Shown: positions 34,503 through 46,963 of the stretch, piece by piece
Layout of the letters: each line of letters starts with the position of its first letter
Position numbering within the stretch: the first letter of the stretch is position 1
Assembly (NCBI GenBank): GCA_032717465.1
Contig: CM064632.1
Location: 24,012,965-24,076,964, forward strand
Length of the DNA: 64,000 bases
Origin: Coenobita brevimanus
Lineage: Eukaryota > Arthropoda > Malacostraca > Decapoda > Coenobitidae
Reading direction: 5' to 3'
Translations under genes and position numbers: made by a program
Notes under the pieces: generated by a model
Seen by the model: only the letters and a program-made list of their open reading frames with translations
Database searches by the model: none
What the model was told of the DNA's origin: nothing

Positions 34503-36852
34503 TCAGTAGTGTAGGAAATTATGATATTCCTTGAAACAAGGCTGAAGGCACAATGCAACATTGCACTCGACACACTCGTATCTAGTGTCTTTTCTCTGCG
34601 TGGATGGTCTGACTGTCGAGTGTCTACATACATGGCAGCGACGCTGGGATTTACAACGGTTTGGTTCGGAAGGGATTGCGCTGGGGTAGCGGCGGCCTGC
34701 AAGACGTAGGGGAGTCTGAGCAGCACGGGGGGCACGGGGGCAGTGTGGGGGTCTGTCCTGGGCATGCTGGGCGATTATTTCACGTGCAAGCTCCCTCACA
34801 AATCCCTCAAAGGTCTCGGATACTCCGGTGGTCATTGCGTGCAGGTAGTGGGCGTTCAGGACCGTGATGTCGAGCAAGTGGAAAAAGAGTTTCTTGTACC
34901 ACTTCATCGTGGTCCTGGCACAGTCAACACTTGAAATCATCGAGTCTGACTGATCAACTTGCCTCATGTTCAGATTATAGGCAAGTACAGACTCTGGTTT
35001 CCATACATTGCACCTCCTCTCGCTACGGTGATCCACGGAGTCTGCGCGGTGCATCAGGGGGTTGTGAACAGTTGATAGGAGGCAAACTTCCCTGTTGTGG
35101 TTCCACAGGATTGCAAGGATGTTATTGGCCTGGAAGAAAACCACCTCATTCTTGTCAAGTTTCCTCCCTATCTTGACCATATGGCGACGGTTTCTCTTGA
35201 CTGTACCACAGACTCCGGTGTCGTGTTGGTGGAGGAACCTAGCGAGAAGAGGGCTAGTGTACCAGTTATCCAGGTACAACACATGACCACGATGAAGGTA
35301 CTCTTCTATCATTGTCTTCACCACGGCCCAAGAGAGTCCTATACTCCAATCTTCTATTATATCTGTCTGTGCGCCCGTGTACAAGACTATGTCTTGCACA
35401 TAACCAGTCTTACAGTCACACATAACAAAGATCTTGAACCCGAAACGGTGTCTCTTGCTGGGTATGTACTGCCTAAAGGAAATATTGCCTCTCCACAACA
35501 CAAGACTCTCGTCTATGACGAGGTCTCTGTTGGGATAAAATGAGGAGCGGAACATTTCCCGTAAATGATCAAATACCAGCCTAATTCTCCTCATTTTATC
35601 GGTGTTATTTGCATTGGCTGGATCATCTGCATCAAAAAAGTGGAGGCGGCCGAGAATAAACTGAAATCTGTTACGACCCATCACCTTTCCAAAGAAAGGT
35701 GTGAGGATGATAGGGTCCGTTGTCCAGTAGGCAGGAATTTGATTTTTCCTCACCACACCCATCAAGATTACCAGGGCAAAAAATAGGAACATCTCTGAAA
35801 TAGTCACGGGATAGTCATACTGTTCTGCATGCTTGCTTGTGGTTCCTAAGCGTTCACTTTCAAGGCGCTGGGATTGTGAAAAAATATTTGTCTGTTCTAC
35901 TATGCGCCCAACAAACGCCTCACCAAAAAACAAGTTGAAAAAATCTAACCGTGACGACCCAGCATTTACACCTGGAGCCGTGCAACCTGACCACCACTCC
36001 TCAGTGAAAGGGTGAATGATGGGAGTAAAATTACTCCCATCCTCCCAGTTCCACGTGACACCACCGTCTCCAGCCACGTCACCATCGTCCCCTTCGTCAG
36101 GGTGGGGAGGTGAGGGTGGTGGGGGAGGTTGGGGGTGGTGGAGAGCGGCGCCTCTCATCACTCGCACTTCTCTTCCCTCTCCCTTTTCCTTTACCCTTTC
36201 CCTTCCCTTTCTTTCCTTTCCCCACATCCTGGGGCTGTGGGGAGGAAGTTTGTGAATATTCAGGGGTGAAAGAAGTGCTGTGGAGTGACTCAACCTCCAC
36301 TCCCCTAGGCCTACGAGCACCACGTGCTCGTGCTGCCTCCCTCACACCACTGGCCCCTTCACCCCGCACTACCCCCACACCACTCTCACCTTCACCCCGC
36401 GCTGCCGCCACAACACTTTCCCTTTCTCCCAGCAATCCCACCACACCACTTGCCACTTCCCCAGACAAAGTACTTTGACCATACCTTAGGTGTCGTCTCG
36501 CCCCACCTTCTGATCCACATGGTGAAATTTTCTCCTTTCCCAACCACGCGGCGATATCACGTCCTAGGCCTCCGTCATCCTCATCGTCCTCATCCTCGTC
36601 CTGATCAGAATCGTGATGGAGAGATAGCTGTGCACGTGGTTGGGGAGCAGGCTGGCCTTCCCTTGCCTTACGGTATGTCACATACCGCGTTTTTCGGGGC
36701 GAAGGGACCTCCTCATCACTGCTACTTATTTCTTCCTCTGGCTGGACGTAATCGCGATCCACCACATCATCATCGAGTGGAGAATCACTGTCTCCAGTGA
36801 AGGCTTCCAGGACAGATGCGATTTCCTCGTCTGAGAGACCTTTCCGCGCCAT
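34503..36852 (-). pseudogene. piggyBac transposase, one apparent frameshift
   Basis: DDD-type transposase that would cut and paste the surrounding element at TTAA. Translation starts at ATG 36852 (MARKGLSDEEIASVLEAF, an acidic N-terminus as usual for the family), followed by Asp/Glu-rich, then Gly/Arg and Lys-rich segments. The frame switches within a proline-coding C/CA-rich stretch at about 36105-36150. The downstream frame (to 34503) carries the DDE_Tnp_1_7 domain. Catalytic aspartates are in LVIDESLVLW (codon near 35512), VLYLDNWYTSP, and MRQVDQSDSM. A C-terminal Cys/His cluster (CHVCRH...CVECNVALCLQPC...YHNFLHY) is the family zinc finger. Full length is estimated at about 770-800 residues. 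The shift could be a true indel or a homopolymer assembly error. No domesticated function is suggested. Confidence 0.93.
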
Positions 36853-37034
36853 GTCTGACCTGGGTCACTGCTGGCAGGTGAGTGACCGAGACAAGGGTGA
36901 GCGCGGGTCACGCGGGGTCTAGGACGCTGCCCGCCTGGCGGCAGGTAGGGGAGGCTTGGGTACCCGGGCGAAACGAAAATCTCCCGCGAATTTTGAAAAT
37001 TGTGGAAATTATGAACCTTGCAATTGCAGGACAT

Positions 37035-37099
37035 TGAAGTACGTCCCCGGGATTACCTGTAACAAAACGTGAGGACGTGAAAGTACGTCCCCGGGACGG
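37035..37099 (-). repeat. Right subterminal direct repeats
   Basis: GAAGTACGTCCCCGGGA (37036-37052) and GAAAGTACGTCCCCGGGACG (37079-37098) form a direct repeat reaching into the terminal inverted repeat. They differ in sequence from the left-end pair, so the ends are asymmetric. Confidence 0.75.
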
Positions 37100-37105
37100 C
37101 GCGGG
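37091..37105 (-). repeat. piggyBac right terminal inverted repeat
   Basis: CCGGGACGGCGCGGG followed by TTAA; inverse of the left terminus with one mismatch. Confidence 0.92.
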
Positions 37106-37152
37106 TTAAGTTAGTAGGAGTAAACAGCGAAATCCCATGTTTTTTTTTCGAT

Positions 37153-37175
37153 TTTGGCGAAGCTGCGATAATATG
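37153..37175 (+). repeat. GCGAAGCTGCGATAATATGC motif, right copy
   Basis: The same 20-bp motif occurs at 32982-33001. The two copies bracket the piggyBac element at unequal distances, so they are older repeats and not part of its target duplication. The interval 37176-37540 has no gene. Confidence 0.6.
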
Positions 37176-37547
37176 CTTCAGACTGCCTGAGAATTACTGA
37201 TTTAGCTTTTTGGTGATGGAGAGCGACACACATTCGTGGGCGAATTCTTTGGCTTTATTATTGGTTGTTGTTATTCCTTTCTTTAGAAATTCCTCTTTTC
37301 ATTCTTTTCTCGTGCTGCGCCCACACCTTCTTCGCTCTCCTTTCATCTCCTCCTCCACCACACCAACCCGTCCTCCACCTTTCACTTCTCCCCATATTCT
37401 CCCACTACCTTCTATCACGCTTCGACTATTTACTTTCTTTTTTTTTTTTTTTTGGTAACAATGTTTACAGCTATGGTATTAAATGCCTCTACTACCCCCC
37501 CACCTCCGATTTTTTTTTTTTTTACAATTCCTAACACCTTCACAGTA

Positions 37548-38430
<883 letters not shown>

Positions 38431-38435
38431 TTCAA

Positions 38436-38515
38436 CATGACCCAGATTTTCGTCCTTTTCCAGCTTATTACACGTAGCTCAGTGAGAGAGATAGACAACA
38501 CTACGGTTCTCCATT
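38436..38515 (+). repeat. Dispersed repeat X, copy 3, left half
   Basis: CAGATTTTCGTCCTTTTCCAGC, TTATTACACGTAGCTCAGTG and ACACTACG match the first half of the copies at 9430 and 24080, then stop where the LINE begins. Confidence 0.7.
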
Positions 38516-38519
38516 TTTT

Positions 38520-39798
38520 CCTGTGAGAAGAGTGGAGAAATTGCAAGATAGTGAGAAAATGACAGAGTATAAGAGCATAGTGGAAGAAAGACTGGGAAAG
38601 TATGAGCTAGAGCAGATGGAAGGGGTGGAAGACGTATGTAAGATATTCATGGAAGAGATAGGCGCAGCGTGTGAGGCGGTTTGTGGAGTGAGGAGGAGAT
38701 GCAAGGGTGTGCAAGGGACAGCATGGTGGAATGATGAGGTGAAACGAGCTGTGGAACAAAAGAAGAAGGCATATGGTGAATGGTTGGCGAGTAGAGGTAG
38801 GGGAGAAGATGAGAGAGAGAAGAGAGAGGTATATGTGAGCAGGAGAAGGGAGGTTAAGAGACTGGTGAAGGAGAGTAAGAAGAAAGTGGATGAAGAGTTT
38901 GGGAGGAATCTGAGTGTGAAATGGAGGGAAAGTAAGATATTGTTTTGGAAGGAGGTAAAGAAAGTAAGGCAGTGTGAAAGGGGAAATAATAGGGGAGTGA
39001 AAGATAGGAATAATAGATTGTTGGTGGAGAAGAGAGAGAAATTGAGGAGATGGAAGGAGCACTTTGAGGATTTGTTGAATGTAGAGAGTGAGAGCAGTGT
39101 GAGTATAAGTGGTTGGGGAATGGCTGGGAGAAGAAGAGATGAGAGGAGGGAGGAAGAGATCAGTAGGGCGGAAGTAGTGGAAGCGATGAAGAAGATTAAG
39201 CTGGGAAAGGCCCCAGGAATTGATGGAGTGTGTGGTGAAATGCTGAGGTATGGGGGTGAGATTGTTGTGGAGTGGATATGGAAGTTGTGTAGATTGGCTT
39301 GGGAAGAGGGAAGGGTTCCAGAGGACTGGAAATCAGGTATAACTGTCCCTCTGTACAAAGGAAAAGGGGAGAGAGAAGTATGTGGTAACCATAGGGGTAT
39401 TTGCCTTCTTAGTGTGACTGGTAAAATATATGGTAGAATACTCATTGATAGTTAGGCATATGACAGTGGAGCTAGTTGGAGAAGAACAAGGGGGATTTAG
39501 GAAGGGAAAAGGGTGTGTAGATCAGATATTTGTTCTAAGATGTTTAGTGGAGAAGTATCTAGAGAAGGGAAGGAAAGTGTATGCTGCCTTCATGGACTTG
39601 GAGAAAGCTTATGACAGAATAGATAGGCAAGGTATGTGGAAGGTATTAAGAATATATGAAGTGGAGGGGAAATTGTTGAGTGCTGTGAAGAGTATGTACG
39701 AGGGAGCTAGGGCTACGGTGCGAGTGGATGGTGAGCTGAGTGAGTTCTTTGATCTCAATGTGGGACTGAAACAGGGGTGTGTGATGTCTCCATGGCTG

Positions 39799-39870
<72 letters not shown>

Positions 39871-40774
39871 ATGGGGTTGTAAAGGAGGTGCAAGGTAGGG
39901 CAGTGGATGTGGGGCTGGCCCTAATGAATGAGGGTGAGATTTGGAAGCTTCCGGTGTTGCTGTTTGCTGATGATACAGTTTTATTGAGTGAAGATGAATG
40001 GGAGTTGCAAGGTTTGGTGAATGAATTTGAGACAGTGTGTAGGAGGAGGAAGCTGAAAGTTAATGTAAACAAAAGTAAAGTTATGGTGTTTGAGAGGGAT
40101 GAAGTCACAGAGTGTGCAGTGAGGTTGGATGGTGAGGATATGGAGAATGTGAGTGCATTCAAGTACTTGGGTAGTGTGATGAGTAAGGATGGAACTTTGG
40201 GGGATGAAGTACGTGAAAGGGTACAGCAGGGAAGGAAAGTTGTTGGTACACTGAAAGCAGTGCTGAGAAATAGGGAGGTGAGTATGGAAGTTAAGAAGTC
40301 ACTGCATGATGGTATTGTGATCCCTACCCTGACGTATGGAAGCGAGGCGTGGACCTTGCAAGAGGGGAACAAGTCAAGAGTGAGAGCAGTGGAAATGAGT
40401 TACATGAGAGGAGCATGTGGAGTGACGTGAAGGGACAGGCTGACGAATGAAGAAGTGAAGGAACGTTGTGGGGTAGATGTGGATGTGGTTGAAAAGATTA
40501 GGAGAAATACACTGAGGTGGTTTGGACATGTGGAGAGAATGGAGAACGAAAGACTGACTAAGAGGGTGTATGTAGGTGAGGTGGAGGGAGGGAGAGGGAG
40601 GGGTAGACCGAGGATGAGGTGGAGGGATGGAGTTGAGAGGTATATGAGGGAGGGGGGGGTGCTTTGGGGGGAGGGTAGTCAAATGGTGGGTGACAGAGTG
40701 ACTTGGAGGCGTTTTGTCTGCGGCCACCCTTTGCGGGATTAGGGCGTCGGGTTATAGATAGATAGATAGATAGA
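38520..40774 (+). mobile_element. LINE family L-A, longest copy (copy 3), decayed
   Basis: A non-LTR retrotransposon lacking its endonuclease. The first frame (38523-39455) has a charged region, then the start of the RT (KAPGIDGVCGEMLRYGG; VPLYKGKG; NHRGICLLSVTGKIYGRIL). A frame change at about 39443-39455 leads to the second frame: GEEQGGFRKGKGC, FMDLEKAYDRIDR, GLKQGCVMSPWLFN. A (TA)n expansion (39805-39868) breaks the frame just before MDGV. The third frame (39867-40430) has LLFADDTVLL and TYGSEAWTLQ, and is closed by a TGA where the 26226 copy has a Trp codon (TWRDR). The last part ends LRWFGHVERM...FVCGHPLRD at 40742, with a (GATA)n tail at 40755-40774. It is inserted inside repeat X. Confidence 0.92.
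39805..39868 (+). repeat. (TA)n expanded inside an RT reading frame
   Basis: Sits at the codons for LFN-IY-MDG, where the 26226 copy reads TTCAATCTGTACATGGATGG. Here it is TTTAA(TA)nTGGATGG, about 64 bp of TA. Confidence 0.92.
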
Positions 40775-40784
40775 CATCTTTGTG

Positions 40785-40880
40785 ACTAGCATCTTGTTCT
40801 AGTGTCAATGTCTTATTACAATTCAGCATTCCAGATTAAGAGGTGGTAATTTTGAGCTAAGTTAAAGTAGAGTACAGCAA
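40785..40880 (+). repeat. Dispersed repeat X, copy 3, right half
   Basis: CTAGCATCTTGTTCTAGTGT...AAGAGGTGGTAATTTTGAGC, TAAGTTAAAGTAGAGTACAG continues the repeat X homology interrupted at 38515. Confidence 0.65.
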
Positions 40881-41059
40881 ACATATTTTTCTATCCCACC
40901 ACTTTTCTCAGCTCATCTCAAGTGCCTCCATTTTCCCATTAACTCAGTCCCAATATCCCTCGCCTATTTTTTCCCCGCTTCTTTTTTCCCACCTATTATT
41001 TCCCCAGACATTAGGCAGCTCAAGAAACGTCTGATCCCGTCCCTGGCAGCTAAGACGGA

Positions 41060-42060
41060 GATTAAGACCTTCGATTTTTGCCGGAGAGGGGAAGGAGTCG
41101 GAGGAAAGAGAAGAGAGGGAAGGAAGTGAGAGGGATGTATGAGGGAAGACGAGAGAAAAAAAAGAAGACATGGAAAGAGGTGGGATGGAAGAAGAATGTA
41201 GAGGGGAAGGGGCAGTGAGGGAGGAAGGTAGGAAGAGGCGAGAAGAAAAGAATAATAATAGGGAGGGAAGAGGACTGGAGAGAAGAGGAAGTGAGATGAA
41301 AAATGGAAAGAAGTGGGAGGGAAAATGAAAAGAGGAGTTAGGAAAGACTGAAAGAGAGACAGGAGAGAGAAAGAAGTGAGCAGGATGATGGTAGGGAGGA
41401 GGGAAAAGAAGAGAGGAAGATGTGAAGAGTAAGAAGGAAGAGGAGAAGAGACAAAAGTGATAGGGAAGAGGGAAAGAACTGAAAGGGAAGGAAAAACTTG
41501 AGGAAAGAGAAGAAAGTGGGTGGGAAAGGAGAAAACTGTTTGGCAGGGAAAGAAGGAAATGATAGCAGATAAGACAATAGCAAAGAGATGAAAAGTAATG
41601 ACAGAAATGGAGAAGAGAGAGAAATGTGAAGCCTTAGTGAAGAGAACAGGAAAGAAAAAGAAAACAAAAACAAATGAAAAAGAAAACGTGATGAGAGTAA
41701 AGGAAGTGTCAGAAAATGTGACGGGAAGGGGATGACTTGTATAAGGATGAAGAAGTGGAAAAGTGACAAGAAAGAAAGTAAAGCGAGGAAAACTAAGAGA
41801 CGAGGAGGAAAGAATTAAGGAAATAAAGAAAATGCCCAAGGGGATGAAAATGCCCGGGAAATGGTGAAAACAGGGAGGAAAGGAAAAGTGACAAGCAAGA
41901 GGAGTGAGGAGAGGGGAGATGAGGACGACCATTTTGGTGTGAGAGGAAAAGGGAGACCACAAAGAACTGAAAAAAAGGAGGGAAAAGAAGACGAAAAGGA
42001 AAACAAGTAACAGCAGGGGAAAAGGAGGGGGGGGAGACAAGGGGGAAAAAAGTGACAGTA
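41060..42060 (+). repeat. Polypurine block
   Basis: About 1 kb of GA-rich DNA (GGAAGAGGAGAAGAG, GAAAGAGAG words). Minus-strand frames up to 358 codons are Ser/Phe/Leu/Pro-rich composition artefacts. 40881-41059 is unassigned. Confidence 0.85.
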
Positions 42061-42132
42061 GATAAGAATGACTGAAAATCTGATAACAGATATCGTTCGA
42101 ATCGTTAAAGTTGCCTATACCCGTTTTACTTT

Positions 42133-42172
<40 letters not shown>

Positions 42173-42736
42173 CTTGCTACTTCCACACGAACTTCCTCCA
42201 TAGCACAGATCCCTTGTGGTAAGATAGTAGTAAAGCCTGTAGTTAAATCCTCTGATTAATAATGTCCCCGAAAGCAAAATAAAATCGTCTGGAGATACCA
42301 CGTGGGAGGCAGCTGTGAGGTTTATTGTTTATTTTTTATTTATTTATTTATATATTTTTACCTAGCGAGGGCCCGTCACCCAACTCAGCTCAGTTAATGA
42401 TTAAGTGTATCAACTTGGAGGGTCAAGTTGCCAAGTAATAAAAAAAAAAAAAAAAAAAATACTCCTGCCTCATAACTAAGGTCCATCGAATTTCATGCCA
42501 AGCGATATCGCCTGCAATGTGTGCGAGTCGCCCAGTACCGTCGCATGAAAACAAACAGACTATATAAGTGGGATTAAAAGGCCGTGGGCAGTGTGTCGGT
42601 CCGGGAGAATTACCCTGAGCGCCTAACCTGTAAATCACTGAGCATAATACCTGTGCATCTGCTCAATATTCTGCAACTGGCTATTCATCCAACCCCTTCA
42701 AGTATGGTGACGTCTTTTATATATTATCTTTTCACC
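42061..42736. other. Unassigned with (GT)n and A-run
   Basis: (GT)n at 42138-42168 and a poly(A) run at 42440-42459. An AAAATCGTCTGGAGATACCA motif lies at 42281 (see findings). No gene. Confidence 0.45.
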
Positions 42737-43063
42737 CATCATTCACTCACTCGATGCAGTACTACCTCCTGGCAACTCTACAGCGATTGATAAGGTAAAT
42801 GGTTTCCTGTAAAATACGTTGGGTGGTAATCATATAACCAATTGTATACCCGGTTGTCTAGCGGGTTAAGGCGCGCCAGTTCGATGTGGCCTAATAGTGT
42901 TTAAATCCGAGAACTGTTGCAGTTTATTGCTCACATAATACTGCTCACGGTCGAGTAACTGGCCACTATCACCTTAAATGTCTGAACTAAGTAGCCTAAC
43001 CCCAACGCCTATCCTGCTAACAGCTTAATAAAGGACTGACTGACGAATGGATGGATGGAAGGA
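42737..43063 (+). mobile_element. tRNA-derived SINE, copy 1 (best A/B boxes)
   Basis: Head: an RNA polymerase III box A-like TAGCGGGTTAAGGCG (42859-42873) and, about 38 bp later, a box B-like GTTTAAATCCGAG (from 42899), the spacing of a tRNA gene. Body: TTATTGCTCACATAAT, ACCTTAAATGTCTGA, and GTAGCCTAACCCC. Tail: AATAAAGGACTGACTGACG then a short (GGAT)n run. The 5' extension includes CACTCACTCGATG and GGGTGGTAATCATAT. The body is shared with copies at 46033, 46964 and 51524. A non-autonomous retroposon with no protein. Confidence 0.82.
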
Positions 43064-43140
43064 AACTCCTCACAATTTTACTTAATTAGCAGACCCTCAT
43101 GTAATAAACGGGTACAGGTATATAAAGTCTTTATTTACCT

Positions 43141-43181
<41 letters not shown>

Positions 43182-43780
43182 GAGTAAAACTGCTTGTCGG
43201 TAGCGGGAACAACCTTAAAAAAAAAAAAGTGTGTCACAGTGAAGAATTAAACCTCCTACAAATCACTGAATGTTACCTATGCAACAGTTGTCTTTCATCT
43301 CTGCAATTCTTCTGATTCTCTCTTGCAACAAGGCTCGGACACTCAAGCGATTTCCTTAACTTATTCACAGATAAGCAGCTCAAGGCAACTGCAGCGATAT
43401 TATGTACAGTTATTTACCGACGACGGGAGGAGACTGAAGATATATTAGTTCCAATCACTTACCAGCAACGAGTATTATTTCTCTATGTCATTCTTGTTAT
43501 CACTTATATTTAGCACTGGGAAGGCTTGTCAGTATTAATATTACTGGGCATTTGTACTGAGCATATACAAATGATTTATGAGTAATGGTGGACTTATGGA
43601 ATTTATAACACCAGGGCTTATAATATTAGTCAGACTGACGATGCTTATTAACTCTCAGGCTCCTGTGATTAATTTTCAGCTGGATAAAAACGTCTGGCAT
43701 CAGCAAGAACAGAAGTGTCAATGTTCATGATGTAGAGGATGATCATTAGGATGACGCTAACAATGACGATGATGATGATA
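43064..43780. other. Unassigned with (CA)n at 43145-43178
   Basis: A short A-run lies at about 43217-43228. A variant of the AAATCGTCTGG motif occurs at 43687. No gene. Confidence 0.45.
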
Positions 43781-44090
43781 CACCACACCATAAAGCACCA
43801 CGACACCTCAGCAGACATCAGGCCATACCACATCACATCACACACAACACCACACCGTCAAACCACAACACCACACTCTAACCACAGCACAGAACCACAT
43901 CACACTACATCACATCACACACTATCCCAACAATCAACATCACAGCTTCAAAATACAACCCCACACTTAATACAGCACAGAACTACATCACACCACTTCA
44001 CTATACCGCTCCACACCATACCTCATTATACACCATCACATCCAGCATATAACCCCCCCCCCCACTACCACCACCACCACCACCACTCAC
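43781..44090 (+). repeat. CACCACA/CATCACA low-complexity DNA
   Basis: Degenerate ACACCACA/ACATCACA words ending in a C-run and (CCA)n at 44048-44088. Related in style to the 12540 satellite. Confidence 0.8.
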
Positions 44091-44849
44091 TGCTTCTACC
44101 AAAACTCCACCACACAAACCTACATTTAAAATTGAAGAGTATAGAATTACGGAGCCAGGCATTCATTTTCTTGTATGTCCAAATTCTCATGTATATACTT
44201 AGGCCAGTATCAAATTTCGAGGAATAAAAATATTGGAGGAGGAGAATAAAAGGGGACCAGATTGGGCCAGACAACCAGACTGGAGTAAATAAGAACACTG
44301 CATTACTTTGGACAAAACGCTCAGGTATTTTAATTTATTTTATTTTTACGTGAAATACCTGATACAGCTCCGGAAAATAATATCGGTTCACATTTTCGTC
44401 GACCAGGATTGAAACTCTTGCGAAGTGTTCTGAAAAGTGTGCTTGGGTTCGGGGATCGCATCATTCGGCGTCAGAATGCACCGCTCACAGTCTCGGCATT
44501 TCTCGTGACGAAGTGGATCAGTATTTATGTCCACAACTGTACATGACGTTAGTGGGCGAGTGGCTAGAAATACGTAGTTGGAGTGACAGGCTAGCGAAAT
44601 TTCAATCCCAAAGAGGTAAAGGAAATTGAAGGTTATATGATAATCAAATGGCATCAAAGGGAAGTTGGCTGTTCATCTACTTTTAAATGAACAAAACTAC
44701 CCCATAATTATCTACCATCAAATTATATCTACCTTCTAGTACTTCCCTGGTCTACCCCCAGGCCCCTTCACCTTGTAAGAGATAATATGGGATCATCTTC
44801 TTCCTTATTATACATAATTTTTGTTGAGGAGGGGGCATGCAGGAAGATG

Positions 44850-44850
<1 letters not shown>
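44091..44850. other. Unassigned
   Basis: No gene, RNA or repeat was recognised. Confidence 0.4.
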
Positions 44851-45650
<800 letters not shown>

Positions 45651-45689
45651 TCCTAATGACCGGGAACTAAGCGTCTTGCCCTGACTTCC

Positions 45690-46010
45690 AGTTAATCTGA
45701 AACGTAATAGCTTTGGACCCAGACGACACGCCCATTTATATATAGCATTAATGTTTTACCACTTTTAATGGGCTATGGGCCTCATTATTTTTCGTCGAGG
45801 TTCATTTGTTATAATGATCTACATGTCATTATATTATATGCTTATGACATTTTATTATTTATTCACTCTGAGTATTCAAAAATACTAAATTGCAGATACA
45901 AATAGATTGACAGATATATAGGCATACTCGTGTATGCATTTCCACTTTTTAATGATCACTGGCGTCATTACTTTTCGTCTATAATTATTTTGATTATTTT
46001 TTTTTCTTAG
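45690..46010 (+). repeat. Diverged direct repeat, about 200 bp
   Basis: TACCACTTTTAATGGGCTAT...CATTATTTTTCGTC at 45755-45800 parallels TTCCACTTTTTAATGATCAC...CATTACTTTTCGTC at 45939-45980. Decayed, class unknown. Confidence 0.5.
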
Positions 46011-46032
46011 CCACTGTTCGTGATAAGTCAGG

Positions 46033-46310
46033 CGTCCACCATCCACTCACTCGATGTGGTTGTAAACTAAGTATGAAGCCAAATGATGAACTGTAACCCA
46101 TGAAGACATCAGCTGCCTGGCTGTTAACTATGTAACAAAATGACCTCTGATGGTCTAGTGGGTTAAGCCGCTTCAACGGCATGACGCTCACATAATGCTA
46201 CTGAGGGATGTGTGAAGCTGGTTACCCTTGCCTTAAATGTCAGGAAAGAGTAGCCTAGCCCCGGGTCCCTAAGCTCCTGATGGGGTAATAAAGGACTGGG
46301 TTAATGGATT
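46033..46310 (+). mobile_element. tRNA-derived SINE, copy 2 (box B deleted)
   Basis: Begins with CACCATCCACTCACTCGATG and has box A-like GGTCTAGTGGGTTAAGCCG (46152-46170). The stretch carrying box B is missing: CGGCATGAC joins directly to GCTCACATAATG. The body CCTTAAATGTCAGGAAAG, AGTAGCCTAGCCCC and tail TAATAAAGGACTGGGTTAATGG match the other copies. Confidence 0.8.
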
Positions 46311-46544
46311 AATAATTTCGCTTAATCATTACCAATATCGAAATTATCTTAAATTCTAATCCTGTCCATTTTATATCACCATTTTTTCCGACGTGTAACT
46401 GATGTATTGGGGTCTTCATTTTTCATCCAGAATTTTCTGTTTTGTAAATGATTACCGTATCAAAAGTCATATACCCTTTACAGTATTCATCTATAGATAA
46501 ATTTAGTTTACACGACTTTGTTGCAAAGCACAGCAGATCAGTTA
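46311..46544. other. Unassigned AT-rich DNA
   Basis: No feature was recognised. Confidence 0.35.
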
Positions 46545-46865
46545 CACCGACGGTGAACACAGCGGCCTACTGATAAACAAAGAAAACACAGCAGTTACTG
46601 TTAAACAAAGAAAACGCAACTGTTACTGTTAAACCATGAGAAAACACACCTGGCACAGTTAAACCGAGAAAACACAACAGTCTACTGTTGAACAAAGAAA
46701 ACACAGCAGCCACTTAAACCAACAGGAAACACAGCAGCCACTTAAACCAACAGGAAACATAGCAGTCACAATTAAAAACACAGCAGTCTACTGTTAAACC
46801 GATAAAAAACACAGCAGTCACTTAAACCGACAGAACACAAAGCAATCATTAAAATCAAAAGAAAT
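46545..46865 (+). repeat. Degenerate minisatellite, AAACACAGCAGTCAC units
   Basis: Around ten units of about 28-35 bp built on GAAAACACAGCAGTCAC(T)TTAAACC(G/A)A. Adjacent units at about 46700-46760 are nearly identical (AACACAGCAGCCACTTAAAC twice). Confidence 0.85.
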
Positions 46866-46963
46866 CTACCTCACATATTATCCTTTTCGTCACCATAACA
46901 GCACTTTGGTATTTTATTCTAGAAGGCATCAGACGAACTTCCTACAAACTTTGTGGTAGGTGG

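Larger units (their letters stand above)
33208..37109 (-). mobile_element. Complete piggyBac transposon with TTAA target duplication
   Basis: The element (33212-37105, 3894 bp) is flanked on both sides by TTAA (33208-33211 and 37106-37109), the obligate piggyBac target duplication. Its ends are CCCGCCCCGTCCCGG and, inverted, CCCGCGCCGTCCCGG: a 15-bp terminal inverted repeat with one mismatch. Paired direct repeats lie inside each end. The transposase is transcribed leftward from about 250 bp inside the right end. The left third (33646-34440) is an AT-rich degenerate tandem array. Both ends are present and the coding region appears one indel from intact, so this copy may be recent. Confidence 0.95.

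Noticed and set aside
34503..36323. Domesticated piggyBac-derived (PGBD-type) host gene
   Set aside because: Intact terminal repeats and TTAA duplications surround it and it has a frameshift, so it is a resident transposon rather than a domesticated gene.
42855..42912. Functional tRNA gene
   Set aside because: Box A/B-like motifs are present but no convincing cloverleaf or 3' end; the same unit recurs with a common non-tRNA body, so it is a SINE head.
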